Shown here piece by piece: positions 1-12,744 of a stretch of 64,000 nt of DNA. The notes under the pieces were generated by a model. That model was not told the DNA's origin and did no database searches. It worked only from the letters and a program-made list of their open reading frames with translations. Position numbers and translations under genes: made by a program. Every line of letters starts with the position of its first letter. The first letter of the stretch is position 1. The stretch comes from Anabas testudineus (Eukaryota > Chordata > Actinopteri > Anabantiformes > Anabantidae): NCBI RefSeq assembly GCF_900324465.2, contig NC_046626.1:10088459-10152458 (forward strand), given 5' to 3'.

Positions 1-299
1 ATGTATTAATTGCATCACCAATAAACACCATTTACTGTCATGCACAGTAATTGTGTAGTATAAATTGCAAGCATAACAGCATATCAAGATGCAAAGACCC
101 CCCATTTGAAAAAAACTAAGTAGCACAAACGTCTTTCTGCGATTCTCGATTCCTTTGAACTGACCCACAGACGAGGGGGTTTTGTGCCACTGTTGTGAGA
201 AACTGTATTTCACACTTTCTACTTGACCTGAATTATTTTTACATGTGTATTTCCAGCTAGTTCCTTTGTGGTGAGTTATCACGCACGAGTCTTAGACCC

Positions 300-307
300 T
301 ATTTAAA
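300..307 (+). promoter_or_regulatory. TATA-like box of the chemokine gene
   Basis: TATTTAAA lies about 70 bases before the chemokine start codon, a fitting place for a TATA box with a short leader. The rest of 1-290 shows nothing I recognise. Confidence 0.4.
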
Positions 308-378
308 CTTCAGGCTTTTTCATTTTATCCCATCTGAGAGTCACTAACCTGATTTGCTGCTGAGTGAGAAGCTGAGTG

Positions 379-1035
379 ATGATGGCAAAGCTCATTGTGT
401 GTGTCTCTATGCTGCTGGTGCTCCTAGTGGCGCTAAGTCAAGGCAGTAAGTATGACTTCAACAATGATTTACTGGCCATTTTCTGTCACTGATAATATTG
501 ATTTAAGACATTTGAGTTGTTTTATTTTAGATTGTGTTCTCATTAAATGTGTTACTTTGCCATTTCTTTGCTAAAATGTCTGTGATTCTGTTCTTCAAAG
601 ATCCGTTGAAGATGAAGATGAAGGCAACTTGCTGCACACAGTACCATGAATCTCCAGTCCCACTCAGAAGGCTGAGCTACTATATACAACAGGACATCAC
701 ACAGAACTGCAACATTTATGCAATAATGTAAGAAAAAAGTAAAAGCAACTGAAATATAAAGTACATGTTAACTGTCTGCTCGTCTATAGTAATGTCTGAA
801 CCTTTCCTCCTCTATTAATACAGTTTCATGACAGTGAGAAACAAAGTTGTGTGTGCAAATCCTGAAACAGAGTGGGTGCAACGTGCCATCGAAGTTACGC
901 CTGAGTAAGTTATAAAACACTACACATGGTAGATTACTGCAAAACTACAGCCAGGATTCAACAGTCTTATGTGAATCTAATGTTTTATTTAATTACTTTT
1001 TAAATAGAAGATCTACACTCATGAAGGTCGTCTGA
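379..1035 (+). CDS. CC chemokine, small secreted (four coding exons)
   Basis: Exons 379-445, 601-727, 824-904 and 1008-1035 join to 100 codons with GT-AG splice sites. The protein has a hydrophobic signal peptide (about residues 1-22), the adjacent cysteine pair C33-C34, then C59 and C75, and the W-V-x-R-A-I helix start seen in CC chemokines. Such proteins are exported and attract leukocytes through G-protein-coupled receptors. The spacing resembles the fish CCL19/20-like group, but the exact orthologue cannot be named by eye. Two ATGs stand in tandem (379 and 382); the first is used here. The donor after exon 3 overlaps an in-frame TAA, so an unspliced last intron would end the protein at once, eight residues short. 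An AATAAA lies at 1113-1118. Confidence 0.85.
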
Positions 1036-1118
1036 AGAAAGCAGCTTAAAGACGCCAACACATTACTGTACGATGGCCCTTAAATCTGACATTTTTATAT
1101 CACCTTATGGCTAATAAA

Positions 1119-1450
1119 ATTAATATATAGACTATATCTTATTATTTGGTGACTCTGTGGTAATGCTTTTAAGTGCTTGCTTTTATGATTCCTGTTGTAA
1201 TTTCTTCATAATGTTGCTTGAGTGACTATACATTAGCATACAAATATACTGCAAAAACATAATAAAAAAACTTACTCGCACTGATGAACACTTTGTTGTT
1301 TCACTGTTTTCAATTAAATCTGATTTGAAGAAGAAAAAATAAGAACCATTAGGAGACACAGTCACATCTAAGGGAGGAAGAAATAAAATACTGCAAGAGT
1401 TATAATATAATACATAATATTATATAGTAATATTAAATAATAGGCACACG
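1119..1450. other. Short intergenic stretch, chemokine to capn10
   Basis: AT-rich sequence between the chemokine poly(A) signal and the presumed first non-coding exon of capn10. No gene or recognisable element is seen. Confidence 0.5.
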
Positions 1451-2650
1451 GTCACTTTGTGTGTCATTCTCGGCGCCAACAGTAGGCGGCGGAGTTCACC
1501 AGCACAGGAAGGATTCACCACGACCGGTCGGCTGCTGGGTGTCCGAGCTAAAAACATCTGTTTTTATGCTCCGTGGGATGATATGTCTGGTTTGGATATA
1601 ACTAACAGTTAGCCATAACATCCTGTTTCATGCTGACGGGGAGAAACCAGCGGTGGTTATGCTTTTTTAAACTAGTTTTAAGATGAAGAGAGATGGAGAT
1701 GCTAAAGCTGTGCAATAAGCTAGTTTCAAGCTAACCGCAGCTAACGGCTAGCTGCTGAAGAATGACAGCTGTGAGGGGAAAGATGCTGAGAAGTGGCGGA
1801 GAAAGGTAAGATATACAGGTCCAGACATGCAGTTATCTGCTTTATTGCCAAGATGATATTATATTTAGATGTCCATCTTCTTGACATTTCTCTCCTGTGT
1901 TACAATTGTGAGATTAAGTCACTCAGCCCAATAACAACAAACTAAGCTAACGGTGTACCACTATATGAATATAGTATCATATTATGTTGTAGTAGTAAGA
2001 TCATGGGGAAGTTAAACTTTATTTGATCCTGTCAAATACCTAAATTATTAAAACAAGCAATCAGGCACAGATCAACCCCTGATGTACACGTACAGCAGGT
2101 TCAGGTTCATGCCAGCAATATATGCCCATAACCACACTTATGCAAAATTTAACCAACATACACCCACAAGGCACTAGACTGCTAGGTACGCATATCTAAA
2201 AATATGAGTCGTCTAATACAACAGTCATTCAGCAAATCCTGCTTTGAGTCAGTGATAGTTTTATTCTGCTATACTAACAAGTGTTTCTAGTATTTATCCA
2301 GCCCATTTATATTGCTAAAGGCCAAATAACCTCTCTGTATAAAGACATACAGTTCAACTCAGCAGCTCAGACTAGATTTCCAAAAACAAACCTTCCTACA
2401 AAAACTACATAATCACCCTTAAAAAAGAGGGTTCTGTTTCAGCAATGTTGTGTTAGACTGCATTAATTTCTGCTAGATGTAGCTAATAAATTTACAAATG
2501 ACAGCATAATGTAAATTTTATTTTGTTTGTTTGTTTTTAGGTGTAACATAAGTGAAAAATCTGCTTGGAAGCAGTGAGGATGTTTGCAGCAGGCTGACGA
2601 TTACCCGCTGACCCAGCAGGCACCGTCCAGGTTGAGAGGAAGGACGAGCC
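1451..2650 (+). promoter_or_regulatory. capn10: capn10 promoter and 5' untranslated exons
   Basis: A non-coding first exon ends at 1805 with a good donor (AAAG then GTAAGA). A second leader piece starts at 2541 after a T-rich acceptor and runs into the coding start at 2651. The first exon contains several short upstream ATG frames. The exact transcription start cannot be read from the sequence. Confidence 0.5.
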
Positions 2651-5600
2651 ATGTGTGGGGGCAAGGCTCTGTTTGAGGACCCGGACTTCCCCTCTGATCA
2701 CACTTCTCTGCTCTCTGATGGCTGCACACCCATCGCCAGGCTGCAGGGTGACATCACATGGCGACGGCCGCAGGTTAAATGTAGTTTTAAGGATAGTGGG
2801 AAATGCCAAAAAGAAGGTTAAATGTTTGTGTAATTTGTTGTTGATTTCATTTCCCCAAATAGTTCTTGACCTTTTTGCCTGGTGACGCATTCACGTGTCA
2901 ACAAGGACAGGTTGATTTATTCAAATAAAGAAAGATTCCTGTAGTCAGGTTGTTGATCTGATGGTTAAAAAACTCGAAGTTACAGTTCAGTATTTCACAA
3001 ACTAGATATTTTTATTATGTTTCTATTTGTAAGTCTACCAGAATCCAAACCTGACAAAATGAGCATGATAAAAATTTGTGACTTTAAATTCTCCCATAAC
3101 ACCAAAATGGGAACGTTTTCTCCAAGTCAGCATGTCGAAGTCCTTTGTTATTACAATTTCTCACCTCCAGGAGATCTGCCAGTCACCAGAACTCTTCCCT
3201 GACAACATCAACCTTGCTCATGCTAAACAAGGTTTATTAGGAGACTGCTGGTTTCTCTGTGCCTCCAACTTCTTACTTACAAACAGACACTTGCTGAACA
3301 AGGTTAGTGCAAAACATACATCAATTATTCTGAATTTTATGATGTGTCATTGGTTAGACTAAGTTACAGTACAAGCATGTCATAAGCATGTTATCTACGT
3401 CCTGTACTACTAGAGTAATTTAGTCCATGACTCTCTGCAGGTGTTACCCTCAGACCAGCCACAGTGGGGGGACAGCAGGTACAGGGGCTCCTTCCAGTTT
3501 CGTTTTTGGCAGCTGGGACATTTTACAGAGGTGATCATTGATGACCGCCTGCCCTGTATTAATTCCAACCTCTGCTTCTCACGCTGTCAGTCACCCACTG
3601 CCTTCTGGGTAGCCCTGTTGGAGAAGGCCTATGCAAAGTAAGCAGCATGTTTACCTGCCTTATCTGTCATTATACCTGGACCATGAACTTTCATGTAGGA
3701 TAGGAGTTAGGAGTTTTTTGGTAGAACTTTTGAAAAGTATCATGAGCCTGGTCATGCTATCCCAAAAAAACATTTAGTGAAGTTTGAAAATTCCTTCTGT
3801 TTATTTAATCTTCTCTAGGCTTCATGGGTCATATGAGCAACTGTGGGCAGGGCAGGTATCTGAGGCCCTGGTGGACCTGACCGGTGGTCTGGCAGAGCAC
3901 TGGAGCCTGGGAGACTTTGGTTCAGATGGGGAGCAGAAACCAGAACAAGCCAGTGACCAGGTCAGCAGAAGAAGGCTGGACCTGAAATTTCTGTACCCAG
4001 TGAAAGATGAGTGTGCACTGAGCTGCTCCACTCACAGCAGCCCTGCAGGTCAGAACAGCTTTTCCTTGCAGATAATCCAGTCTTTTGATCAAGTCTAACA
4101 TCACCTAATAAACTCTTTGCCCTGTTTTAGGCACAAATGAAACAGGTCAGTATCATGCTCTGACTGTTATGGAGTGGTTGGATGTGAGGATTGTGTCAGG
4201 GGGTGTAGTACGACTCCTCAGGATCAGAAATCCATGGGGCAGATGTTGCTGGGGAGGCACCTGGATTGGGAGGTAGGCATGTCTGTCATCATTAAGATCT
4301 GTCTGTTGTAGATGTGTGCAACCGCACAAGGCCTTTTGCAAAATACCCACCTACTGTATTTGTGTACTTGTGTGCTAACCATAATCACATCAAAGATGCA
4401 AAGATGCTTTGCCACTATGAGATGGATTCAGACCTCAATCAGTGCCATAAATGCAATGGAATTTACTCACTAAACTTTACTACTTTATTAACCATATCAA
4501 CAAAATCTGAAGTCTGCAGAAAGTTAAGGGAAAGTGCCTTTTGAGCCCCTAGTGGACTTGATTAATTGTGGATTTGGACCCTTTTTTCGGTACTGACATC
4601 CAACCTCAGTCTACATGATATCTTTGTGCTTTGTCTCTGCAGTGGTGCAGGTTGGAGCTCTGTTGACCCTATTATTGCTTTAGACCTACAAGCCAGAGTG
4701 GCCGAGGGTGAGTTCTGGTTGGATGAGGCTGAATTCATGTCTCAGTTCGATGATGTCACAGTGGGATACCCTGTCAGTAAGGAGGGACACTTAAAGAGCA
4801 TCTATACTGGTAATTATCTTTATCTTTATCTCTGATTTCTGATTATTTTTCTTGGAGCCTTGTTTTAACCTGACTTGTCTGTCATACAGGAAACCTGTTG
4901 ACCCACAGCCATCAGCTGGCCGGCCGGTGGATAAAAGGGTACTCTGCTGGTGGTAATCGAAACAGCAGCAGCTATGGTACTAACCCAAAGTTTTGGCTCA
5001 AAGTATGTGAAAGAGGAGAGGTACTAGTTTCTCTGCTGCAGCATAGAAAATTGAGAAACAGGGAGAATTGCGCACAAACACAACTTGACGACAGCAAGAA
5101 CACAAAGCACCAGCACTACCAGGCCATTGCTCTACACATGTGGAAGGTTTGTGCCATCACTAACATGCACTAACAGCAAGTGTTTCTGTGTCAGTATCTG
5201 TGTGTCAGTTTGTCTGTTTTTTTTATGTCACCAGGTAGAGAAGAAGCGTTTTAATCTGGGCCGGATGTTGAATAAACCTCCTTGTGCTTCTACTCACTGC
5301 CACACATATGAGAGGGAGGTGGTTCTTCACAGGCAGCTTGAGCCTGGATACTACCTGCTGATCCCCAGCACCTACAAGCCAGGAACTGAAGCCCGGTTTC
5401 TCATCAGGGTCTTTTCCTTCTTTTCCACATCGCTCAGGCAAGGACCAGTTAATGGGAGGAGAAATAAACAACCAATAATTGTTATTTTAAAATTTGAATG
5501 TATTGTTTATTTCACATTCTCAAAGTTCAGGTAGCTTCAAGAAATTAATTTATAAACACAAATTAGTAATTAATCTCAGATTAATTATACACCTAAACGA

Positions 5601-7023
5601 ACAGAGCCTATATTTCTTTTAGCTTCACGACCTGCCTTAGAATTGGATGTAAGTAAATAAGCAGTGCCATCTGCTGGTCATAGAATTTACTTTTTGTCTT
5701 TTAAAAGGAAGTAAACTCACTTCAATTCCACCCTGCACAATTTACAAAAGATCGATTTTTTTTTAACTGTCATGAATCACTTTTGAAAGTGTTTGTAGAA
5801 TTTCTAATGTTTCTGGTTGAATAGTTTTTGACATATACAATATTTTTGTTCTCAGTGTCCTGAAAAGCCCAGCACCTTCACTGCCTTTAACAGATGGGGA
5901 ATGGGAGACCAGTTACTTCCGGGGCTCGTGGGTGGAGGGGACGTCGGCCGGAGGAAGCAGGAACTTCCTGTCTCATTGGAAGAACCCCTGCTTCCCTTTT
6001 ACAGTGGGTGGCGATGACCCAGCGGTGATGTCAGGACTGAATGTCAGGATTACACTGCAGCAGAGCCGCCCCGACACTGACCTTTATCCTATTGGCTTCC
6101 ACATTTATAAGGTCAGGCACATATTAGTGCCACGGATTAAAAAAATGCTCTTGTTATACTACTGGATTGTATAGATAATGGCAATTTCTCTAATAATGAC
6201 TGCAAGCTGCCATTTCTATTCATTCACCTGATTTTGACTTCGTACTATGTGCAGGTACTAGAAGGGGTATCTGTGCAGACATTACTGAGCAACGAAGACC
6301 CTGTGGCCAGTTGTGTACCCCACTGTTACACCCAGGATGTTAGTCTAGCCTGCTGCCTACCTCCTGGAGCTTACACCATAGTACCCTCTACTTATCAGCC
6401 CGACTGCTCTGCAAACTTCACACTCAGCATGTCTCGCAGAATACAGAGGTTGCCTTTTGTCCTTTATTTTAATGCTCCAATTTAAATGTTATTACACAGT
6501 GTGATTATTGTTGCACTGTCAGGAATAATAAGGTGTGTTTGTCTCTTTCAGGAAAGTGGTGAAAAGCCAGGAGAGATTGGGCACAGCCATTCAGGAGGTT
6601 TGTATGTTGTAGGGCTGATAATGATGATTTTTAGCAGCATGTGTGACAGATGAGTAATTGCTTACGTCAGATATTCAGCACAAATACCAAACATTTACTA
6701 TCGTAATGCTGAGTATTATTATGAATTGCATTCTAGTAGATTATACTCTACTTTCTTGTCTTGTCTTAGGTCTTGCATTGTATTCGAACCCAAATAATTC
6801 TTAATAACTCAAACGGTTATGTTTTAAGGACTTGCAGGGCAGTAGCTTAAGACCATGTCCTGTGTCAAGTGAAAGTTCAGTGTAACAAATTATGCTTCTG
6901 TAGTTCTCCATTTTTTTAAGTCTGTAATTGTGGTCAGAAGATGGCAGCACTGAATAATCCCCCTGTCTAACCGTGTCTCTCTCTGGGCGGCAGGTTTCTC
7001 ACATCTCTGTGATGCAAAGCTAG
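2651..7023 (+). CDS. capn10: Calpain-10, cysteine protease
   Basis: Twelve coding exons: 2651-2773, 3171-3302, 3441-3637, 3819-4048, 4131-4272, 4643-4809, 4890-5146, 5235-5437, 5856-6111, 6255-6448, 6552-6597 and 6994-7023. They join to 658 codons (human CAPN10 has about 672). The papain-like calpain core carries the full triad: C67 in QGLLGDCWFLC, H236 in GQYHALTV and N261 in IRNPWGR. Two C2-like beta-sandwich domains follow (roughly residues 320-480 and 495-640). There is no EF-hand domain, as is typical of calpain-10. The family cuts cytosolic substrates and is tied to vesicle traffic and insulin secretion. The intron after 5437 has a GC donor (CTCAG then GCAAGG). The last exon encodes only nine residues and matches the end of mammalian calpain-10, which supports the final splice over reading on to the TAG just past exon 11. 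Confidence 0.95.
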
Positions 7024-8070
7024 TTTTCTGGGACTGTTGCTTCTCCACTGGTGTCGGCTCACCTCCCTGTGCCTCTTGGCCCATGATGAAAGAACCACTT
7101 CTCCCATCTTCCCTCACCATTGAAGCAGTGTGTGTGTGTCTATCTATGTGCACCATGGATGACTGAAAAGCCAGGCAGATAGAGAGATTTAGTGGGAATG
7201 TGTGTGTCGGGAATCCTAGAAAACCCTTTTATCCTGAACCGCTGAGGCTCAGGGCTGATGGGCAACCACTCATTGGAGATTAGGACATCAGAGGTTGTCG
7301 GTGGGCTGGGCTGCTAATGAAGTATGACAGGGCTAGCTGGTGTAAACAAACAGCCGCCACTGAAGAGGGCCGCCACTGCTCTCGCTCATTCACTCACTAG
7401 TGTGCTTGCCGGCCTGGAACAAAGGGCCTTCTCATGAAAGTCCTCACAGAGGCACTGGGGGCAAGGGGCGAGGGGATGGTCTGTGACAGCAGAGCCAACC
7501 AAACCTCACCACACCATACCGTGCCATACCATGCAAGTGCTTCCCTCCCATCCCTCACATCCTTCAGATGTTGTGTTCCTTTCTTGGCCGGCATTGCTTG
7601 TCTCTTGAAACAATCCTCTGTCTTCACACCAGATCCTCCTCAAGAGTAACACCACAGTCAGGCTGGACCAAAAGAAGTCTACTTGGTTCATGACTCCACC
7701 CTCACCTCTCAGTCTGTGCCCCAGACTGGGTCCACAGCTCTACAAGGACCTGAATCAAATCACTGTTTGAAGTTCCTGCAAAAACCGATGACAAGCAGGC
7801 GGTTGGGAGGGATGAAAGGAGAGAGTCGGCACATCAGAGGAGGCTGCTTCATATGAAGAAGCCGCCGTTTTCTGATGAGGCTGCGTGTGTGTGTTGGTGT
7901 GTGTCTGCCTGATTGTACCCCCATCTCTGTGTGCTGAAGTCATAGGATCTGTGATAATTCACTGGAGTCAGAATTACACTGATTAGAGAGGTACTATACT
8001 GTGTTTAACATGTGTAGAAGTGAATTGAATGAAGTGTAATGAATAAAATGTTAAAACATAACTTGGTGTT
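7024..8070 (+). other. capn10: capn10 3' untranslated region
   Basis: No further coding sequence is seen. An AATAAA at 8042-8047 is a likely poly(A) signal. Small open frames here have no family resemblance. Confidence 0.6.
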
Positions 8071-8119
8071 AATGCGTCCCGTGTTTTGATACGAGTTTTA
8101 AACGAACACATCTGGAGGA

Positions 8120-8263
8120 TCAGCCCGGTGTCACTCCTGAGCTGCGCACGCTCGAAACTACAACACTGCGTGCGCGTACATGTGCGTACTGTGTGCGCGC
8201 CGCCGTTCCTGCGGAATTCAGGAGGCTGTCGTCGGACTCCGAGAGGCACTCACCCAGAAGATA
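8120..8263 (+). promoter_or_regulatory. eif4e2: eif4e2 promoter, GC-rich with NRF1-like motifs
   Basis: A CpG-dense stretch just before the eif4e2 start has repeated alternating G/C words (CTGCGCACGC, GCGTGCGCGTAC, TGTGCGCGCC) that resemble NRF1 sites. It is the only CpG-dense stretch near the gene. No TATA box is seen. Confidence 0.45.
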
Positions 8264-11083
8264 ATGAACAACAAATTTGACGCGTAAGTTACCAGAAATA
8301 TATGTGAAATATCGGCCGGAGAGTGAAGACCCCGGCTCCGCTGTAAATCCTCCGGTAAACGTAACGTTAATGAAGCTGTTGCGTTGGCTGTAGAGAGGTG
8401 TGTCAGCCTCATTGCATGGTCCAGCGTGCTGTGTGTGGTTAAAACCTCACACGAGAGCGGGAAACATACACAAACAAGTGCATTTAAATTAAAACAACGT
8501 CATAACTGAGCGAAAAGTGTATTTAATATATGATGTGTATTATAATAGGCAGTGTGCTGTGTTGTTAGCCGTAGCTTAGCCTTGCGGAAGGCGGATAGGC
8601 CACGAGTCCTCGGAGTAGTAGTTGTTGAGGGGCGGGGGAAGGTGCACTCAGACTCGGGTCAAAGTAGACGTTATTGCCCTAACTCTCCAGAGAGATGGCA
8701 GGCAGCGTGTTACAAGCTGTTCACTAGCTTAGATGAAGGTGGGCACACGGCAGGAGTAAAGTATACGCAGTTCTTATTTAGATGTCCCAGCTAAAACGAA
8801 AGAACCGTGAAACATCAGCAGAAAGCCTGACCTTTAATTAAAGTTTCAATGACGAGTTTAGGCACGAATCGTTTCTGATACTTGATCTACCCCATTTATG
8901 CCAAACGCTGCACACTCATTGTTAGAAATACCTGTTTAACTCAGTTTAACAGTAGCAGAAATTGCAAAGCTAGCTCACCTGAACTGAACTTTCAGACCTT
9001 AGACAGAGTCAGGTACATATTAGTAGACTGCAGCAGAAGTAAAACGAGTCCACTACCAGATCAGTTTAGTGTAAATCCCCTTTAACTTAATTCGTTTAGA
9101 GGTCACTGAATTATAGAGAACAACCCAAATCCTCTTTGAGTAAAATGAAAGAAACCTCAGACACGACTGGGTTCAGGATGGGTGGACATTTGCCTTAACA
9201 GGTCGAGTTGAGTGGAAAGAAAAGCAGCAAGAAACAGGTTTGAATGACCTATAACTGCATGTTAAAAATGTACAGTGAGTCCAGGAATACCTGCAGAAAG
9301 GTAGAGAGAGAGGCAGGACAGCAGAAAAGAGAAAGGAAGGAAACAAGATGCAAGTGAACATGTAGAACAATGAAGTAAATAACATGTAGTAGAGGCATAT
9401 AAATGTGCACAGTCATTGCATGACAAACCGTTGCTTATTTTGCTGCTTGTGTTTCCATAAATTTCAGTTTGAAAGACGATGATAGTGGAGACCACGACCA
9501 GGATCAAGGTTCACCAAAAGACAGCGAGAAGGAAAAAACTGAAGACGAGGACAAAGAGCAAAACACTTCCAAGAAAAAGGTGAGACCACTAAAGAATGAC
9601 TCTTAAATGTTTGCAGCTTCTGCATTTAACTGTGTATCTTACTTGATTTCTTTGTCTGCAGATGGTAGTGCCAGGTGCTGGAGAACACCCTCTTCAATAC
9701 AACTACACCTTTTGGTACTCAAGACGCACCCCAGGAAGACCAGCCAGTACTCAGAGCTACGAACAGAACATCAAGCAGATTGGCAGCTTTGCCTCAGTAT
9801 GACACTCCTTGTGACCTCTTTTTAGAAAAAGGATACAGTAGAAAGGGGTGGACACTTTAGCCAGCCACAACCTTATATACCATATTTATGCTGAATCCCA
9901 CAGTTACTGATGTAGATGTTTCTTGTTCTTTTAAAGGTGGAGCAGTTTTGGCGTTTCTATAGTCACATGATCCGGCCAGGTGACCTGACAGGTCATAGTG
10001 ACTTTCACCTCTTCAAAGAGGGTATAAAACCCATGTGGGAAGTGAGTACACATTGACAGAAATTAAAATAGGACTTAGTGAGATCCTGTACACTAAAAAT
10101 TGTATCATGTAATACATCAAATTTGGTTTTAAAAACAAGAGGCTCATTATAAAATCTTGCATGTGTCGTGTTTAGGATGATGCCAATAAGATGGGTGGCA
10201 AGTGGATCATCCGTCTGCGGAAAGGCCTAGCATCTCGGTGCTGGGAGAACCTGATACTGGCCATGCTCGGGGAACAGTTCATGGTTGGAGAGGAGATCTG
10301 CGGAGCTGTAGTGTCTGTGCGCTTCCAGGTAGACCCACCAGCAGACACACATCTGTTGAATATAATCCTCCACTATCTACTTTAACACACTCAGACCTGT
10401 CTCTATGCTTGCTATCCTCAGGAGGACATAATCTCCATCTGGAACAAAACAGCTAGCGACCAGGCGACCACTGCCCGCATCAGAGACACGCTGCGCAGAG
10501 TCCTCAACCTACCTCCCAACACCATCATGGAGTACAAGACACATACAGACAGCATTAAGTATGTATGTCTCTTCGTTTTATTATTTTCTCTCCAAACACT
10601 CTCTCTAACACTTTAATGTATGCATGTTCACAAACATTAACATTTTCTTACCGAATAGGCAACGTGTACTTACACTTTAGATGTAATGCATAAATGTTGA
10701 ACCATGCTAATGTTTCTCGCAGTCTCAACTGATCAGATGTAGTTTTGTTCAGTTATGGACCAATTCCCTTTTTTTATCAAGCATTAATTGTTAATAAACA
10801 TAAGAGGTATTACACGACTTTCTAGCCATTTAATATTAACAATTGCTCCCTAATTTGTTCATAACACTTTGTGTCTTTGTATATTTTATACCAGAAAAAT
10901 ACTTTCCACTTGATCATGTTTATGTGCTTTTGCTGTAATATAGATAACTGTGAATTTCCCATTGCGGCAAGATTTTAGAATTTTTTTTTTAGTTATTTTG
11001 AATGATGATGTGCTGCATCCTCTCTTCTTTTCAGAGCATGGGAAGACTTCCATGGTCTGGTGAATGCTAGTGGTGGACGTTAG
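8264..11083 (+). CDS. eif4e2: eIF4E family member 2 (4EHP), cap-binding translational repressor
   Basis: Seven coding exons: 8264-8283, 9468-9579, 9662-9796, 9937-10041, 10176-10328, 10422-10558 and 11035-11083. They join to 236 codons. The start MNNKFDALKDDDSGDHDQ is almost identical to human 4EHP. The residues that stack on the mRNA cap are present: Y77 (human Y78, in QSYEQN) and W123 (human W124, in KPMWEDD). The protein binds capped mRNA without eIF4G and represses translation together with GIGYF proteins. The last exon encodes the short ending AWEDFHGLVN..., which matches one of the known vertebrate C-terminal isoforms. I did not find an alternative last exon for the longer MPGRL-type ending. 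Confidence 0.95.
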
Positions 11084-12320
11084 CCCCTCACACAGCCAAC
11101 CTCTGCAAGAGTAAGAATGGGTGCTATTCTAGCTCAGAGTGACAGTAGTTTGTCTCCAACATCACACTAATGTTGTTCATCTCTGTTTGCCCTGTGTAGG
11201 TGTGTGTATATGTAATGTGTTGGGGGATGACGAGTCCAAGGAAGGATACTTCTGCGCGGACTGGCACTGTGTTATATGAAGACAGAGCAAAAGTCAGGAA
11301 CAGAGGCGAGAAGACCTTCTTTGTGTCAAATTGGAAACAGAAAAGCCTTTCAGCAGAACACTGAACCAAGCTGAAGAGAGAAATGTTATTTTTTAAATCA
11401 GCCAGATGGGAACGAAGCCTCCAGTTTTTTTAATTTTTTTTTCTTTTAAAGCAAGTTGTAACATCTGTAACTTGCCACCAAAGTGGGGCCATGTGACTGG
11501 TGTTTGCGGATCTAGTCATTAGCTGTTTTTGAAAGTTTACTTGACAAAAAAAACAAAAACCAAACAACAACAAAAACAACTTGTTTATAATCCTAAAACT
11601 TGGCATAACATCAAACTTCACACTGCTGTTAATCTAAGTACATGTTAATCTGTTATACTGGGAAACAAACAGGGTTGCAAGTAGATGTTATTTTATTACA
11701 GTGCTGTATTTTAACTACAGTTCTTCTGGTCTTTTCGAAGTAAAAAAAATGTCATTATTGTGTACGGTGTATTTGTAAATTGTCAGCTTCAAAGATCTCT
11801 TAATTCAACCGGCTATGACGCTATATCTTTGACCCAGAAATCGATCCCAAAGGATGAGGGACCATTCTGTGTTGAGCAGAAGGTTGTATAACCAGCATCT
11901 TTAAAATGGGCTGCCAAGCTGCCTAGATCACTGTGCCTGGCCTCGAGCCTGACCCGAACCAGGTTTCCCTGCTGTCTGTTTTGTCTTTACCCCGCCTTTA
12001 ATGAATCCAAGGAACGGGCTCTTCTTTTCTGTCCTCAAAGGTGTAAAGGAGTGAGAAACACTGACCATGGCTCCTTTTCCAGCTCTTAGTAAAAGAAATG
12101 AAAGTGGGTGCAGAGTCAGGGTCTGTTACAGTTTTTAACAATTACTTGGCTTTTTTTGGAACAATGTCAGGAAGGTGCCTATAGTGTGTTGGAAAAACTG
12201 TAATGCTGCCCATGTTTGGTGATGTGATGATGGCTACAGGTGTGTGTGCGTGTGTGAGTATCAAAGTAAAGAAACGCTGTTGGATGTATGCCTGATGGAT
12301 TACAGCAATAAATGTCAAAT
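11084..12320 (+). other. eif4e2: eif4e2 3' untranslated region
   Basis: Non-coding sequence with A/T runs. An AATAAA at 12307-12312 fits the transcript end, about 430 bases before the stop codon of the convergent scramblase gene. Confidence 0.6.
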
Positions 12321-12744
12321 ATGCATCTGCTGCTAAAGTTGACTCTGTGTCGCTTCTTTCAAAAATTAATGCTGGAATACAAGACTCTGTTTCACTTCTG
12401 TTTTTTAAAGTAAAAAAGTATTTGGTGGGAGTGGCCTGGTCTTTATCCCAGTTGTCCATTTGCAACATGTCGCCTGGTAAAGCTTGGTCCTTCTCACTGA
12501 TCAGCTCATCTCAAAGAACATGTGATACTGTAGAGAATATTAGAACAGGTGAGTTTATCAGTGAGGGACTACAATGATTGGAGAAAAGCCATCACTGGTA
12601 CATCTAGGATACGATTAAGTTACGAAGCTATTTTCTGAAACTTCAACCTTTTATATTTACTGCACATTTTACTGATAATATATATATAGAACACTTATTC
12701 TGAAATAATTTTATGAACTGAGTTACATAACAGAAAGTAGCTTC

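Noticed and set aside
6598-6620. Early stop for calpain-10 reading past exon 11 (VCML then stop)
   Set aside because: A GT donor at the exon end and a later exon matching the conserved calpain-10 C-terminus (VSxxSVM) make the spliced ending more likely.
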